The notes: a model not told the origin generated them from the letters alone. Numbered from the stretch's first letter, positions 7,616 through 16,244 are shown. The stretch is DNA of 64,000 bases from Moorella sp. E308F (GCF_006538365.1 NZ_BJKN01000002.1:399119-463118), one strand, 5' to 3'. Translations and numbers: made by a program.

Positions 7616-9250
7616 TCAATCCCATCCCGAATATACCACTTTCATCGCATCCTCCACCGTCGTCACCCCGGACGCCACTTTGGCCCGCGCCGTCTCGGCC
7701 AGCGGCGTCATGCCTTCCCTCATGGCGGCGTCCCTTATCTCGTCCGCGGCGGCGTTGCGGCGGATGAGCTCGCGGATGGTTCGCGTGACCCGCATGACTT
7801 CCGCCACGGCCGTCCGCCCCACGTAGCCCGTATAACCGCACCGGGGGCACCCGATGCCCCGCCACGCCGTCTGCCCGAAGCCTTCCATGAACGCGCCGGC
7901 CGGGCTGTCCGGGGGCAAGGAGTATTCCTCGCGGCAGCGGGGGCACACGGTCCGGACGAGCCGCTGGGCGACCACGCAGAGGAGCGACGACGCCACCAGG
8001 TATGGCTCCACGCCCATATCTACGAGCCGCACCGGGGCCGAGGCGGCGTCGTTCGTGTGCAGGGTCGAGAGGACCAGGTGGCCGGTGAGGGCCGCCTGGA
8101 CGGCCACTCGGGCCGTCTCGCTGTCGCGGATCTCGCCCACCAGGATCACGTCCGGGTCCTGTCGCAGGATGGAACGCAGCGCCGCGGCGAAATCGAGGCC
8201 GGCCCTGGCGTTGACCGCCACGTGGTTGACGCCCGGCAATTCGTATTCGGGCGGGTCTTCGACCGTGACGATGTTGACCCTGTCCGAAATAAGCTCGTTC
8301 AGGGCGGCGTAAAGGCTGGTGGTCTTGCCGGAGCCGGTGGGGCCGGTGACGAGGATCATGCCATAGGGTGCTTTGTACGCTTCCCGAAGCTTCGCGAGGG
8401 CATCGCCTTCGTAGCCCAGGGCTTCCAGCCGCGGCGCAGCTTGCGAGCGGTCGAAAATCCTGAGAACCGCTTTCTCGCCGTGGACGGTGGGCAGGATGGA
8501 CACGCGCAGGTCGGCGTCCCGCGGCTCGACGATCCGTGCCCGCCCATCCTGGGGCAAGCGCCGCTCCGCTATGTTGAGGCCGGACATGACCTTGATCCGC
8601 GAGATGACGGATTGGTGCAATTGCTTCGGGTATTCGGCTTTTTTGACCAATACACCGTTGACCCGCAGCCGCACGACGAATTTTCCCCGCCGCGGCTCGA
8701 TGTGGACGTCGCTGGCCCCCTCGGATAACGCCCCCTCGATTATTTCGCGCACCAGCCTGACGGCCGGCGAATCGCGGATCTCGGCGGCGAACTCGTCCGG
8801 GTTCACGTCTTCTTCCTCGGCGGCCACGTTCTCCTGGCCGCCGTACCATTTCTGGATAGCCCGGTCGAGCTCCCTCGCCGTACACACCACCGGTACGACG
8901 TTCATGCCCGTAGCGACCCGCAGCGCGTCCGTGGTCCCGACGTCTGTGGGGTCGTCGGTGGCGACGTAGAGGTTGTCCCCCTCGACCTTCACCGGGAACA
9001 CCCTGTGCTTCCTGGCCAGTTCAGCTGGCAAAACCTGCGCGGGCCGCGTCTCCCCCAGGCGGGCCGCCCTTTCGAGGCCGTAATATTCAGCCACCGCGTC
9101 CGCCGCCTCTTCGGGCGAGATCTTTTTCAGCGAGATGAGAGCGTCAAGCAGGCTTATCTTAGCATTGCGCCGGGCGGATTCGGCCTCGCGGATGTCGTCG
9201 GGGGTTATGAGGTTTTTGGACAGGAGGAGGTCGATAACGCCGTCGTGCAT
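7616..9250 (-). CDS. pilB: PilB extension ATPase
   Basis: 544 aa GspE/PilB ATPase that drives pilus assembly. An N-terminal MshEN-type domain (about 1-140), which in relatives can bind c-di-GMP, precedes the N2D and ATPase domains. Walker A is GPTGSGKTT (303-311), Walker B DPDVILVGEIRDSET, with the His box in GHLVLSTLHTND. A tetracysteine zinc site (CPRC...CPRC) lies near the C-terminus. It is the first gene of the machinery operon. AAGGGG precedes ATG 9250. Confidence 0.95.
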   Translation of the reverse strand: MHDGVIDLLLSKNLITPDDIREAESARRNAKISLLDALISLKKISPEEAADAVAEYYGLERAARLGETRPAQVLPAELARKHRVFPVKVEGDNLYVATDDPTDVGTTDALRVATGMNVVPVVCTARELDRAIQKWYGGQENVAAEEEDVNPDEFAAEIRDSPAVRLVREIIEGALSEGASDVHIEPRRGKFVVRLRVNGVLVKKAEYPKQLHQSVISRIKVMSGLNIAERRLPQDGRARIVEPRDADLRVSILPTVHGEKAVLRIFDRSQAAPRLEALGYEGDALAKLREAYKAPYGMILVTGPTGSGKTTSLYAALNELISDRVNIVTVEDPPEYELPGVNHVAVNARAGLDFAAALRSILRQDPDVILVGEIRDSETARVAVQAALTGHLVLSTLHTNDAASAPVRLVDMGVEPYLVASSLLCVVAQRLVRTVCPRCREEYSLPPDSPAGAFMEGFGQTAWRGIGCPRCGYTGYVGRTAVAEVMRVTRTIRELIRRNAAADEIRDAAMREGMTPLAETARAKVASGVTTVEDAMKVVYSGWD

Positions 9251-9290
9251 AAAAGTTTCGCCCCTTGTGTGGTTTTGGGTTGCTTAAAAA

Positions 9291-9315
9291 AAGCAGGCAG
9301 AAAAACTGCCTGCTT
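9291..9315 (-). terminator. intrinsic terminator
   Basis: AAGCAGGCAG pairs with CTGCCTGCTT across a five-A loop. On the minus strand the stem is followed by a T run. It ends transcripts of the secreted protein gene at 9515-10723, just before pilB. Confidence 0.85.
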
Positions 9316-9357
9316 GATTTGGTCTGTAAATCTGTGTAGTGTTATTTTATTATTGTG

Positions 9358-9507
9358 GCTTTAACCCTGTTGTCAATGTATATCCTCCAGGGTTACCACC
9401 ATTGCAACAGCAGATTTGTATAAATAGGCGCCTGTGCCTATTCCATAGTATTATTCGGTTCATTTTCGCTTATATTGCTTCCAGAAAATATCACATTACA
9501 TTTAGCC
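9358..9507 (-). pseudogene. decayed copy of a PPC-domain segment
   Basis: Starting about 15 bases after the stop of the upstream gene, the minus strand reads AKCNVIFSGSNISENEPNNT and then a stop. After a deletion and frame change it reads GNPGGYTLTTGL. Both pieces match parts of the preceding protein (ECDVVFLASNISEVEPNDS and GNPAGYTLTTGL). This is a remnant of a duplicated 3' end of that gene with an internal deletion. Confidence 0.6.
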
Positions 9508-9514
9508 GCAACTA

Positions 9515-10723
9515 TTAGTTGCAGGGCACATTAAAGTTAGTGCTAAAACTATTAGTAATACTTTTCCAGTAAGTATAAACCCCATTGGAATATAAATAAG
9601 AATCATAACTATAGTCAATGCAAAGCTTTCCATTTGCATCGCGCAAAGTATATGCAGTTACTATAGTGCCACTTGTAAAAGCTAGCTGATACTTACGAAC
9701 GCCATCCTGATAAATCCTAAGATATTTAGTCGCTGGCAATACGTTATTTCCTTCCAGCCTAAGTTCATAACATCCCAAATAAACCGAAACCTGATGAGAT
9801 GGTGTTAACCCTGTTGTTAGCGTATATCCCGCCGGGTTACCACTGTTATAGTAGACTTGTATATAGTATGTGCCTGCCGCTAGGTCAGACATGATAGGTG
9901 CGGATTTGGAGACTCCCGAGCTTGTAATGTAATTGCCGTTACTGTTATATAAAGACAGTTCTGCATAAGCACTATCGCTATTGTAGTTTATCTCCAACCT
10001 ACCGTCAACCGGAATGGTTATCTTATACCAGTCGTAGCTATCTCTATACCCTGATGATGGGTCAGTATATCCTATATACCCTTCGACAGTCTGCCCTATG
10101 GTAATCTCTTGGGCTTGGTTCATACTATCATTTGGTTCGACTTCGCTTATGTTACTTGCCAAAAATACCACATCGCATTCAGCTGACAAATTACCGACAC
10201 TTGCTCTGACCTTTGCTGTTCCCGCAGTTGAAGAAGACAGCACGGTTTTAGCTGTGCCGTTTTGATCCGTTGTCGCTTCCTGCGGGTTTATCACCCCCAG
10301 GGTCGTTTCAAAACGCACCGTTACACCGCTCACCGCTTGCCCGCTGCTGTCTTCAACTGTTGCGGTTAAAGTGACCGCCGTCGCACCGTCCGCCGGGGCA
10401 CTAGCTTTATCAGACATAAGGACTATGGAAGCAGGAACAAAAGCGGTATCTCCCTGTGCGGGTGCTTCACCGCTGGAAGGTATCAAATCACCTTGGGTAA
10501 GCCCTAAAGCGGCGAGGTCAACCTTTCCCTTCACCACTTCTCTATTTCCCGTGACGTAGATGTCGTCGTCCGTCCCGATTACCCCGTCCCTACCGGCGGA
10601 GAGAAGGATGAAACCCACGGCCTGCGGAACGGAAGCCCTGGCCGAACTGCCGGGGAGAGCGGCGAGGAGCAGAAACAAAAGAACGAAATAAGCGACCGTT
10701 TTAAGATACCGTTTGTGAAACAT
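9515..10723 (-). CDS. secreted protein: pilin C-terminal loop + Big_1 + PPC domain
   Basis: 402 aa. A signal peptide (about 1-31) is followed by GFILLSAGRDGVIGTDDDIY, which matches the C-terminal calcium-loop part of GspG-like pilins. Next come an invasin-type bacterial Ig domain (about 95-185) and a pre-peptidase C-terminal (PPC) domain (EVEPNDSMNQAQEI ... GTYYIQVYYNSG), then an unassigned C-terminus. The homologue at 16391-18346 has the same loop and Ig domain fused to a pilin N-terminus. Here that N-terminus is the separate gene just upstream (10781-11134). AGGAGG precedes ATG 10723. The C-terminal half is AT-richer than its surroundings. It is probably an exported adhesin-like protein. 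Confidence 0.7.
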   Translation of the reverse strand: MFHKRYLKTVAYFVLLFLLLAALPGSSARASVPQAVGFILLSAGRDGVIGTDDDIYVTGNREVVKGKVDLAALGLTQGDLIPSSGEAPAQGDTAFVPASIVLMSDKASAPADGATAVTLTATVEDSSGQAVSGVTVRFETTLGVINPQEATTDQNGTAKTVLSSSTAGTAKVRASVGNLSAECDVVFLASNISEVEPNDSMNQAQEITIGQTVEGYIGYTDPSSGYRDSYDWYKITIPVDGRLEINYNSDSAYAELSLYNSNGNYITSSGVSKSAPIMSDLAAGTYYIQVYYNSGNPAGYTLTTGLTPSHQVSVYLGCYELRLEGNNVLPATKYLRIYQDGVRKYQLAFTSGTIVTAYTLRDANGKLCIDYSYDSYLYSNGVYTYWKSITNSFSTNFNVPCN

Positions 10724-10780
10724 GATGCATTTCGCCTCCTATCTGTGAACCTTCCAAACAAAAAAGTCCTCACACGGGCT

Positions 10781-11134
10781 TTATGGGGACGTCACCACTT
10801 GAGCGTAATAGTATGGCCGCCCCCACGGGTCGACGATACCGCTGGAATCGCCCGTCCATTTGACGCCGTGCCTCTGCATCACCGCCGCGATGGAATTCGG
10901 GACGGCCGTGTCGTTGCTGTTGGTCGGGTAATGCCCCTGCCCTTCGTCGGCCACATAGGCCTGCACTATTGTAGACATGGTGCTGATGTCTTGGGCGGCC
11001 CTCGCCTGGCGCGCCCGCTCGGTGTAGCTCATGAAGCGAGGCAAGAGGACCACAGCCAGAACGGCGATTATAGCCACGACGACCAGCAATTCGGTCATGG
11101 TGAAGCCGCGAAATGCGCGGCGTTTTTTTAACAT
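10781..11134 (-). CDS. short type IV prepilin (N-terminal half of a split pilin-adhesin)
   Basis: 117 aa. The leader MLKKRRAFRG is followed by mature FTMTELLVVVAIIAVLAVVL with Glu at +5, the class III signal cut by PilD. The body follows GspG-like pilins up to DPWGRPYYYAQVV and then stops after TSP, before the calcium-binding loop present in relatives. That loop is found in the next gene downstream (9515-10723) behind a new signal peptide. GGAGGG precedes the ATG. Whether the shortened pilin folds is uncertain. Confidence 0.85.
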   Translation of the reverse strand: MLKKRRAFRGFTMTELLVVVAIIAVLAVVLLPRFMSYTERARQARAAQDISTMSTIVQAYVADEGQGHYPTNSNDTAVPNSIAAVMQRHGVKWTGDSSGIVDPWGRPYYYAQVVTSP

Positions 11135-11171
11135 TGCATTCTCCCTCCACGTTCGGCAGATTAATTTATTT

Positions 11172-11200
11172 AAAAGGCCAGGGTTTAGCCCTGGCCTTTT
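11172..11200 (-). terminator. terminator after pilA
   Basis: AAAAGGCCAGGG pairs with CCCTGGCCTTTT over a short loop, with T residues on the minus side. It lies between the major pilin and the short prepilin, so the downstream gene probably receives only read-through. Confidence 0.88.
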
Positions 11201-11234
11201 AATAATGCGGGGTCACGCCTTCAACCCCCAGCGA

Positions 11235-11753
11235 TTACTGGGCCGCGTAGGAAACGGCGGCCGTGGGCGGGGTGGCGGTCAGATCCGGGAACGCCGTGGT
11301 GTCGGCAGCCCCGATGCTGGGTTGCAGGTTATCGGTGGTCACTACGTCGTCCGCAGTGCCGATATTACCATCGAGGCCGGGCGACACGATGATGTAGCGG
11401 GTGACGTTGGTGGTGGTATCAATGGTCCGGTCATAGTAGTAGGGGTTGCCCCAGGGATCCTTGATACCCTTGTCGTCACCCGTCCAGGCGATGCCGTTGT
11501 TCTGCATCACGGTGGCGACGCTACTGTTGTCAGGGTACAAGCCGTTGCCCTGATCCGCGGCGTACACTTCGACGATGGTCTTCATGGAGCCGAGGTCGGC
11601 CAGAGCCCGGGCTTGACGTGCCCTCTCGGTGTAGCCGAGGAGCTTGGGCATGAGCACCGCGGCAAGGATGGCGATGATGGCGACTACCACCAGAAGCTCT
11701 ACCAGGGTAAACCCTTTGCCCTTCTTGCGCATCTTGTTAAAAAGCTTGAACAT
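11235..11753 (-). CDS. pilA: major type IV pilin, GspG-like
   Basis: 172 aa. The leader MFKLFNKMRKKGKG ends in Gly before FTLVELLVVVAIIAILAAVL (Glu +5). The globular part has DPWGNPYYY and SPGLDGNIGTADDV, the calcium loop of GspG/type II-like pilins. The family is complete here, unlike the neighbouring split copy. A strong ribosome site (AGGAGG seven bases before ATG), its own terminator and a long structured leader fit an abundantly made major pilin. Calling it major is inference from these signals. Confidence 0.9.
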   Translation of the reverse strand: MFKLFNKMRKKGKGFTLVELLVVVAIIAILAAVLMPKLLGYTERARQARALADLGSMKTIVEVYAADQGNGLYPDNSSVATVMQNNGIAWTGDDKGIKDPWGNPYYYDRTIDTTTNVTRYIIVSPGLDGNIGTADDVVTTDNLQPSIGAADTTAFPDLTATPPTAAVSYAAQ

Positions 11754-11996
11754 GGAATTCCTCCTCGTCTTCTTAGTCTTATTTCAATCCCTGCCCCTCC
11801 AAATACCGGGGCATTTTTGCCGGGGCGCATAGCCCCGCTCCCGCATCACGTTAAAACTTTAAGTGCTACTTGCTATGTCTTTTTCCGGCGTGACCCCCGA
11901 CCGCTAATTCAGGCCTCCTTTCCCGTTTTAGTCGTTTAACCTCCCGCGACGCCCGGCGCCGGGGCCGCCCTCCGGGTATATTCGCCGGCGCAAAAT
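11754..11996 (-). other. structured leader region upstream of pilA
   Basis: No coding sequence is supported. The minus strand holds two GC-rich hairpins close to the gene: GGGGC-TATGC-GCCCC, then TGCCCC...GGGGCA. The GCCCC of the first could pair with the GGGGC of the second, so alternative folds are possible. An AT-rich stretch farther up (AAGTAGCACTTAAAGTTTTA) may hold the promoter. The fold does not match a c-di-GMP riboswitch consensus. Confidence 0.35.
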
Positions 11997-12051
11997 AAAA
12001 ACCGCACCGTCCTCCGGCGCCGATGCCGCTGGAGGAAATCGGTGCGGTTTT
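11997..12051 (-). terminator. long intrinsic terminator
   Basis: AAAACCGCACCG (from 11997) pairs with CGGTGCGGTTTT (to 12051), with a second inner stem TCCTCC/GGAGGA. T runs flank both ends. It closes the minor-pilin transcript coming from 12183 and separates it from pilA. Confidence 0.88.
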
Positions 12052-12182
12052 CCCGCCCCCACAAAGGATATTTCTTTTACAATACACTCAACTCAAGTTT
12101 GATTTTAGGAGATATTAGCAAGGATGTCAATAGTTTTATTTATCCCATTAATTTCCTTCTCAAAGGCTATACTTCCGCCGCT

Positions 12183-12749
12183 TCATCGATCGGCCGCCGC
12201 AGAGCCGTCCCGTAGCTCGGCCCGGCGGACGGCGAAGCGGACCTTCAAGCCGTGCTTTTCGGCCACCGCCACGAGCCGCTTCCCTGCGGCCGCTGCGTCC
12301 CGGCACCCGGCGAGCGTCACCGCAGCCGACCGCCCGGACCACTCGATTCTGTCGGACGCACGGAGTGCCGCCTGCATCTCGTCACGGCATTCCGGGGGTA
12401 CGGTCGCGTCGAATTCCAAGATGAACGTCGCGTCGTCCGGCGTGTCGCCGCTGTAGCCGCCCTCAGCCAGCAGCCCGGCCAGCGTGCCGCCCACCCTGGC
12501 CATAAAGGTGTCCGCCTCGTTCGGCCGCACCAGAAATTCGACGCTGGCCGGACCGCCGTCCGGGCCTGCCGCCACGTTGCAGAACGGCCATGCCCGTAGC
12601 AAAGCGGCCAGCCTCCCGTCGTCGAGCCACCTGGCCGGGAAAACGTAGGTCACGTTGAAATGCTTGACGCTCCCCTGAGACCGCACGGCGTTTACCCGAG
12701 AAACGCCCGGCAGCCGCAGGAGCGAGGCGAAGATGCACTCTTCCTTCAC
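12183..12749 (-). CDS. hypothetical protein in the minor-pilin operon
   Basis: 188 aa, soluble, no signal peptide or membrane helix. I do not recognise the family. It looks like two alpha/beta repeats of about 90 residues (N-terminal VKHFNVTYVFPARWLDDGRL; C-terminal ATFILEFDATVPPECRDEM...). Coding quality is high. GTG 12749 follows AAAGGCGGG. It is the last gene after the PilT paralogue and minor pilins, so a T4P accessory role is plausible but not shown. Confidence 0.6.
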   Translation of the reverse strand: MKEECIFASLLRLPGVSRVNAVRSQGSVKHFNVTYVFPARWLDDGRLAALLRAWPFCNVAAGPDGGPASVEFLVRPNEADTFMARVGGTLAGLLAEGGYSGDTPDDATFILEFDATVPPECRDEMQAALRASDRIEWSGRSAAVTLAGCRDAAAAGKRLVAVAEKHGLKVRFAVRRAELRDGSAAADR

Positions 12750-12859
12750 TCGCTTGTACCCGCCTTTCTTTTTGATTTTTTTATAGATCCGCTGCGGGAA
12801 GACCCGCCTAGTTCAGGGGGTAGAAGAATTTCAGATCAAATTAACTCTTAATTTAACTC

Positions 12860-14056
12860 TTAATAGAGCTTTAAAAACCGCCAGAATAGATCTGCGTCCC
12901 CAGCACGACATTCCGCTTTAGCACGGTCGATTATATCGGTTGCCGCCAGCTTCGCGAGCGCCCGTTCCAGGGGGAAAGCACCGTCAACCGAGCCGGAATG
13001 CAAAATAGCGGCCATCCTGGTGACATCACCGGCCAGGAGCACGTCTTTCAGCGGCGGCACGGCGGGCAAAACGCCAGCGGCCACTACCCGACCGCCGTCG
13101 GCGCCGCAGATGGCTTTTTGAACGACCACCCCGTGTAATACCGCTGCGAGGCGGCACACAGGACCGCCGCTCTCCTGTGCCGGGATCAGCCTGGCCACTC
13201 GCGCCACCGTTTCTTCGGCCGAGGCCGCCCGCACGGCACACACCGTCAGCCTGCCTGTCTCGGCGGCTACTACCACCGCGTCGGCCGTCCCGGCGTCCGG
13301 CACGTCCCCGGCGACTATAACGTCCGCGTCGCTGTACAAGGCGGACTTTACGCCGTTTTCGAAGTTATCCACGTCCTCACCGACCTCGCGCTGGTTGACG
13401 ACGCCGCGGGCATGGCGGTGCAAATAGCGGATAGGATTCTCAACTGTAATCACGTGCCGCGGCGATGTGCGGTTGATAAAATCGACCATGGCGGCTAAAG
13501 TGGCCGCCTTGCCGCTTCCGGTCGGACCGCCCACCAGGATCAGCCCTTCCCCGGTCGCGAGCATCCGCTCCACCGCTTCCTTCACTTCCGGCAGATGGCG
13601 GAACACGTCTTCCAACGAAGGCACGCTCCGGCCCAGGGCACGGCACACCACGGCCGGGTTGCCCCGCTGCCGGAAGACGCTTACGAGGAACCTTGTCATC
13701 CCCGGCAGCGATTTAACGAAGCGAACGGTTCCCGTCTGTTCGAACCGCTCGCGGAGCTCCGGTCGGGCGAAAAGCTCGGCAGCCACCCGCCTCGCTATAG
13801 CTGGGGTTACGACCATTTCCCAAAACGAATTGGTAGCAATGAAGTCGGCGGCCTGTTGTCCTCTGTCGTCTCCCGGGACGGCGAGATCTCTGATTGGGCA
13901 CAGATCACCGTCCACCCTTAAGAGCGGTGGGGCGCCGACCGTGATATGAATGGACGTGGCGCCGATCCCAGCGGCGAACCGTAGCAATGCTTCCACAGGT
14001 TGGCATCCGCTGGCGGCGGGGTCAAGAGTTTGGTTGTTAAGGTTAGATGAGTTCAC
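12860..14056 (-). CDS. PilT-like ATPase paralogue with degraded active site
   Basis: 398 aa, aligning with PilT over its length: N-terminal GATSIHITVGAPPLLRVDG, Walker A region GPTGSGKAA, and VVNQREVG. Key residues differ from PilT. The Ser/Thr after the Walker A lysine is Ala. The Asp box is TVENPIRYLHRH. The Walker B Glu region reads DVIVAGDVPD instead of DVILVGEMRD. The His box GHLVLSTLHT is GRLTVCAVRAA, with both histidines lost. It is likely a non-hydrolysing or slow subunit that modulates PilT or PilB. The GTG start at 14056 follows AGGGGGTG. Confidence 0.8.
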   Translation of the reverse strand: MNSSNLNNQTLDPAASGCQPVEALLRFAAGIGATSIHITVGAPPLLRVDGDLCPIRDLAVPGDDRGQQAADFIATNSFWEMVVTPAIARRVAAELFARPELRERFEQTGTVRFVKSLPGMTRFLVSVFRQRGNPAVVCRALGRSVPSLEDVFRHLPEVKEAVERMLATGEGLILVGGPTGSGKAATLAAMVDFINRTSPRHVITVENPIRYLHRHARGVVNQREVGEDVDNFENGVKSALYSDADVIVAGDVPDAGTADAVVVAAETGRLTVCAVRAASAEETVARVARLIPAQESGGPVCRLAAVLHGVVVQKAICGADGGRVVAAGVLPAVPPLKDVLLAGDVTRMAAILHSGSVDGAFPLERALAKLAATDIIDRAKAECRAGDADLFWRFLKLY

Positions 14057-14182
14057 GACGCAATTCGCACCCCCTGAAATTGGGTTTTCAAAAGAACGGG
14101 CTGGAAGCACAACAGGTTAACCTAATCTATGAACCTGTCAACTTCTTCAATGTGGCACCCAAACTTAATGTCGTAGGTAGCG

Positions 14183-15394
14183 TCAAACATCGCTTCGTGC
14201 CACGACAGCCGCCGTGTGGACGGGTGCGGCCAGGACGTTGAAATCGACGGCTGTGTTCTGCTCAAGGACGACGCTTCCCCGCAGGGAACCGCCGTTGACC
14301 GTCCCCGCCACCAGGGCGCCGTACCGGAGCGACCAGTAGGCGTTTCCCCCACCCGTGCCGCCCCACCCGGCGTCGCCGCCCGCGATGGCCATGGCGACGG
14401 ACGTGCCGGAGGCGTTTTTCAGATTAATGTCCTGGCCCGCTATCAGGGAAAGGTTTTCGGCCGTCAGAGAGCCAGCGACACGGATGCTCCCGGCGGCCGC
14501 TATGGTCGCCCGGGCAGCCGTCGCGCCGCCCGGGACGGTCGCGTCGCCCTCGACGAAATAGACCCCGGCCAATTGGACCATCTCGCCGACGGTGAAGGTT
14601 TTGTCGCCGGGGAAATAGTGCTGGAGCCCCGTGGCCGCCTCAAGGCTTTGGGCGGTGCATCGGGCCAGGCTGACCACCCGGACGACATCCTCAATTCCGG
14701 GGAAAGGCAGCGGCGGCCGCCAGTATGGCACGGCCGACCCCGTGGCCGCCCCGGGGCTGACGCCGCCCGTGGCGTAGACGTCGCCGTGAATGCTCCCGGG
14801 CTTCTGTGCCGTTATGTCACCGTCGGCGTACACCGCCCGCCGTTCTCCGGGCAGCCCTACGGCGGCGCTACCGCCCACGGAAAAACTGCTGTCGACCAAT
14901 ATGTCCGATTTTACGAGAGCGGCCCCTCCCAGGCTCAAAGGCCTCCCGGCGGCCAATTGCTTGACGCCGCCGCCGTAACAGGCCACCAGAGGCGTCTGCC
15001 CCAGCTTCACTACCACCCGCACGGTGACCCGGGCGTTCCCGCAGCGGCCGGTGGACGTGACCACCGCCATCTGCGTGCCGTCGGGGGCGGCGAAATGCTC
15101 GATGGTAACGCTCTCCACCGCCGACGTGGCGTCGACCGGGCCTACGGCGACGCTCCCGTCCGACCAGAGCGGGTCGGACCGCAGGAAAACCTTCACCCGC
15201 TCGAACCCGGTGTCCGCCGCGCACCGCGCCTGGGCGACCGTCCGGTCGTTCGCCGCCGACCTCGCCGATTGGGCGGCCAGGGCGGCCGCCGCCATCCCTG
15301 TAAAAAGCACGCCGGCGGCTATGACGAGGAGGGCCAGCGCGGCGAACCCCCGGCCCCGGCCGCCGTTCAGCCGCCGCTGCACACGTAAACGCAT
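14183..15394 (-). CDS. PilX-like minor pilus assembly protein
   Basis: 403 aa. A basic N-terminus (MRLRVQRRLNGGRGRG) precedes a hydrophobic helix FAALALLVIAAGVLFTGMAA without the +5 Glu, as in PilX/GspK-type minor pilins. The rest is a Gly/Ala/Val-rich series of short beta repeats (for example YADGDITA, ARATIAAAGSIRVAGSLTAE) like a right-handed beta-helix or polymer-forming domain. It overlaps the PilW-like gene by 28 bases. It is probably part of the minor-pilin priming complex. Confidence 0.7.
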   Translation of the reverse strand: MRLRVQRRLNGGRGRGFAALALLVIAAGVLFTGMAAAALAAQSARSAANDRTVAQARCAADTGFERVKVFLRSDPLWSDGSVAVGPVDATSAVESVTIEHFAAPDGTQMAVVTSTGRCGNARVTVRVVVKLGQTPLVACYGGGVKQLAAGRPLSLGGAALVKSDILVDSSFSVGGSAAVGLPGERRAVYADGDITAQKPGSIHGDVYATGGVSPGAATGSAVPYWRPPLPFPGIEDVVRVVSLARCTAQSLEAATGLQHYFPGDKTFTVGEMVQLAGVYFVEGDATVPGGATAARATIAAAGSIRVAGSLTAENLSLIAGQDINLKNASGTSVAMAIAGGDAGWGGTGGGNAYWSLRYGALVAGTVNGGSLRGSVVLEQNTAVDFNVLAAPVHTAAVVARSDV

Positions 15395-15834
15395 ATCCGC
15401 GTCTTCCCTCCCCCGGCCGCGGTGAACTCGGCGGTCGCCAGGCTACCGCCCGTCACGGTGACAACAGAAAAATCCGCCCCGGTTATCCCGGCCGCCACCA
15501 CGCGGGCGCCGGAGCCGTCGTCCCGCGTGAGCCCGCCGTTGGCGAGGGCGTAGACAACCGTCCCGCCGCCCGACGTCGTCACGACCAGCGTCCCTGGCCC
15601 GGCGGCGGCCGCGCTGGCCGCCCGGTAGAGGTCGTGGGATACCCACGCCGCGGCCGCCCGCAGCGTGTTTGCGGCTTCGGCTTCTCTGCGAATTTTCGCC
15701 GCGATTGCCCACGCCCGCCAAGAGATGTCCATGGCGGCGGCAAACGTTAAAAACACCAGCCCGGCGGCCACCACGAATTCCGCCAGCGTGAACCCGCGGC
15801 GGCCGCAGCGAAAAAGATCGCCCGCCCACCGCAT
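15367..15834 (-). CDS. PilW/GspJ-like minor prepilin
   Basis: 155 aa. The leader MRWAGDLFRCGRRG is followed by FTLAEFVVAAGLVFLTFAA with Glu at +5, a prepilin signal. The rest is a short globular domain with an ISWRAWAIAAKI helix and Gly-rich beta strands. It overlaps the PilV-like gene by one base and the PilX-like gene by 28, giving the usual V-W-X minor-pilin order. It is expected to be cut by PilD and to act in pilus initiation or tip formation. Confidence 0.78.
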   Translation of the reverse strand: MRWAGDLFRCGRRGFTLAEFVVAAGLVFLTFAAAMDISWRAWAIAAKIRREAEAANTLRAAAAWVSHDLYRAASAAAAGPGTLVVTTSGGGTVVYALANGGLTRDDGSGARVVAAGITGADFSVVTVTGGSLATAEFTAAGGGKTRICVYVCSGG

Positions 15835-16244
15835 CAGAGGTCTGCCGTCCTTTCAAACACCAAAACCTGGGCCGCCGCGCCAGGAGCCGGGCACGTGACG
15901 CGCACCGTGACCCGCTTGGTGTAGGCGTCAACCTGCTCCACCGTCACGGACCGCTTGAAGCCGGGGTAGCCCGGCACGTCCGCTTCCGGCTCGGACGATA
16001 TCTGGTCGAAAGGCACAGGCTTCAATTGCTCGACTTTTTCTTGGGCCAGGCACACGGCCCGGAAGCTGTCGCCCGCCGCCCTCTGCCCCCGGACGGCCCC
16101 GGCCATGACGCCCCCGAGGACGACCGCCGCCACCGCGAGGACGGCGGCTATGATGACGGCCTCTACCAGGGTGAAGCCTTTTGCCGCAGATCCGGTTGGA
16201 GTGGCCGAAACGGGAAGCAAGCACTTTTTGTGTTTTCGTTCCAT
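15834..16244 (-). CDS. PilV/GspI-like minor prepilin
   Basis: 136 aa. The leader ends SAAKG before FTLVEAVIIAAVLAVAAVVL (Glu +5). The globular part carries AQEKVEQLKPVPFDQI and PGYPGFKRSVTVEQV, patterns common in PilV-like proteins. It is the first gene of the minor-pilin group that runs to the PilT paralogue and the hypothetical gene at 12183. Confidence 0.8.
   Translation of the reverse strand: MERKHKKCLLPVSATPTGSAAKGFTLVEAVIIAAVLAVAAVVLGGVMAGAVRGQRAAGDSFRAVCLAQEKVEQLKPVPFDQISSEPEADVPGYPGFKRSVTVEQVDAYTKRVTVRVTCPAPGAAAQVLVFERTADL

Noticed and set aside
11866-12087. 73-codon minus-strand frame before pilA
   Set aside because: Basic, low-order sequence crossing a terminator; no ribosome site.
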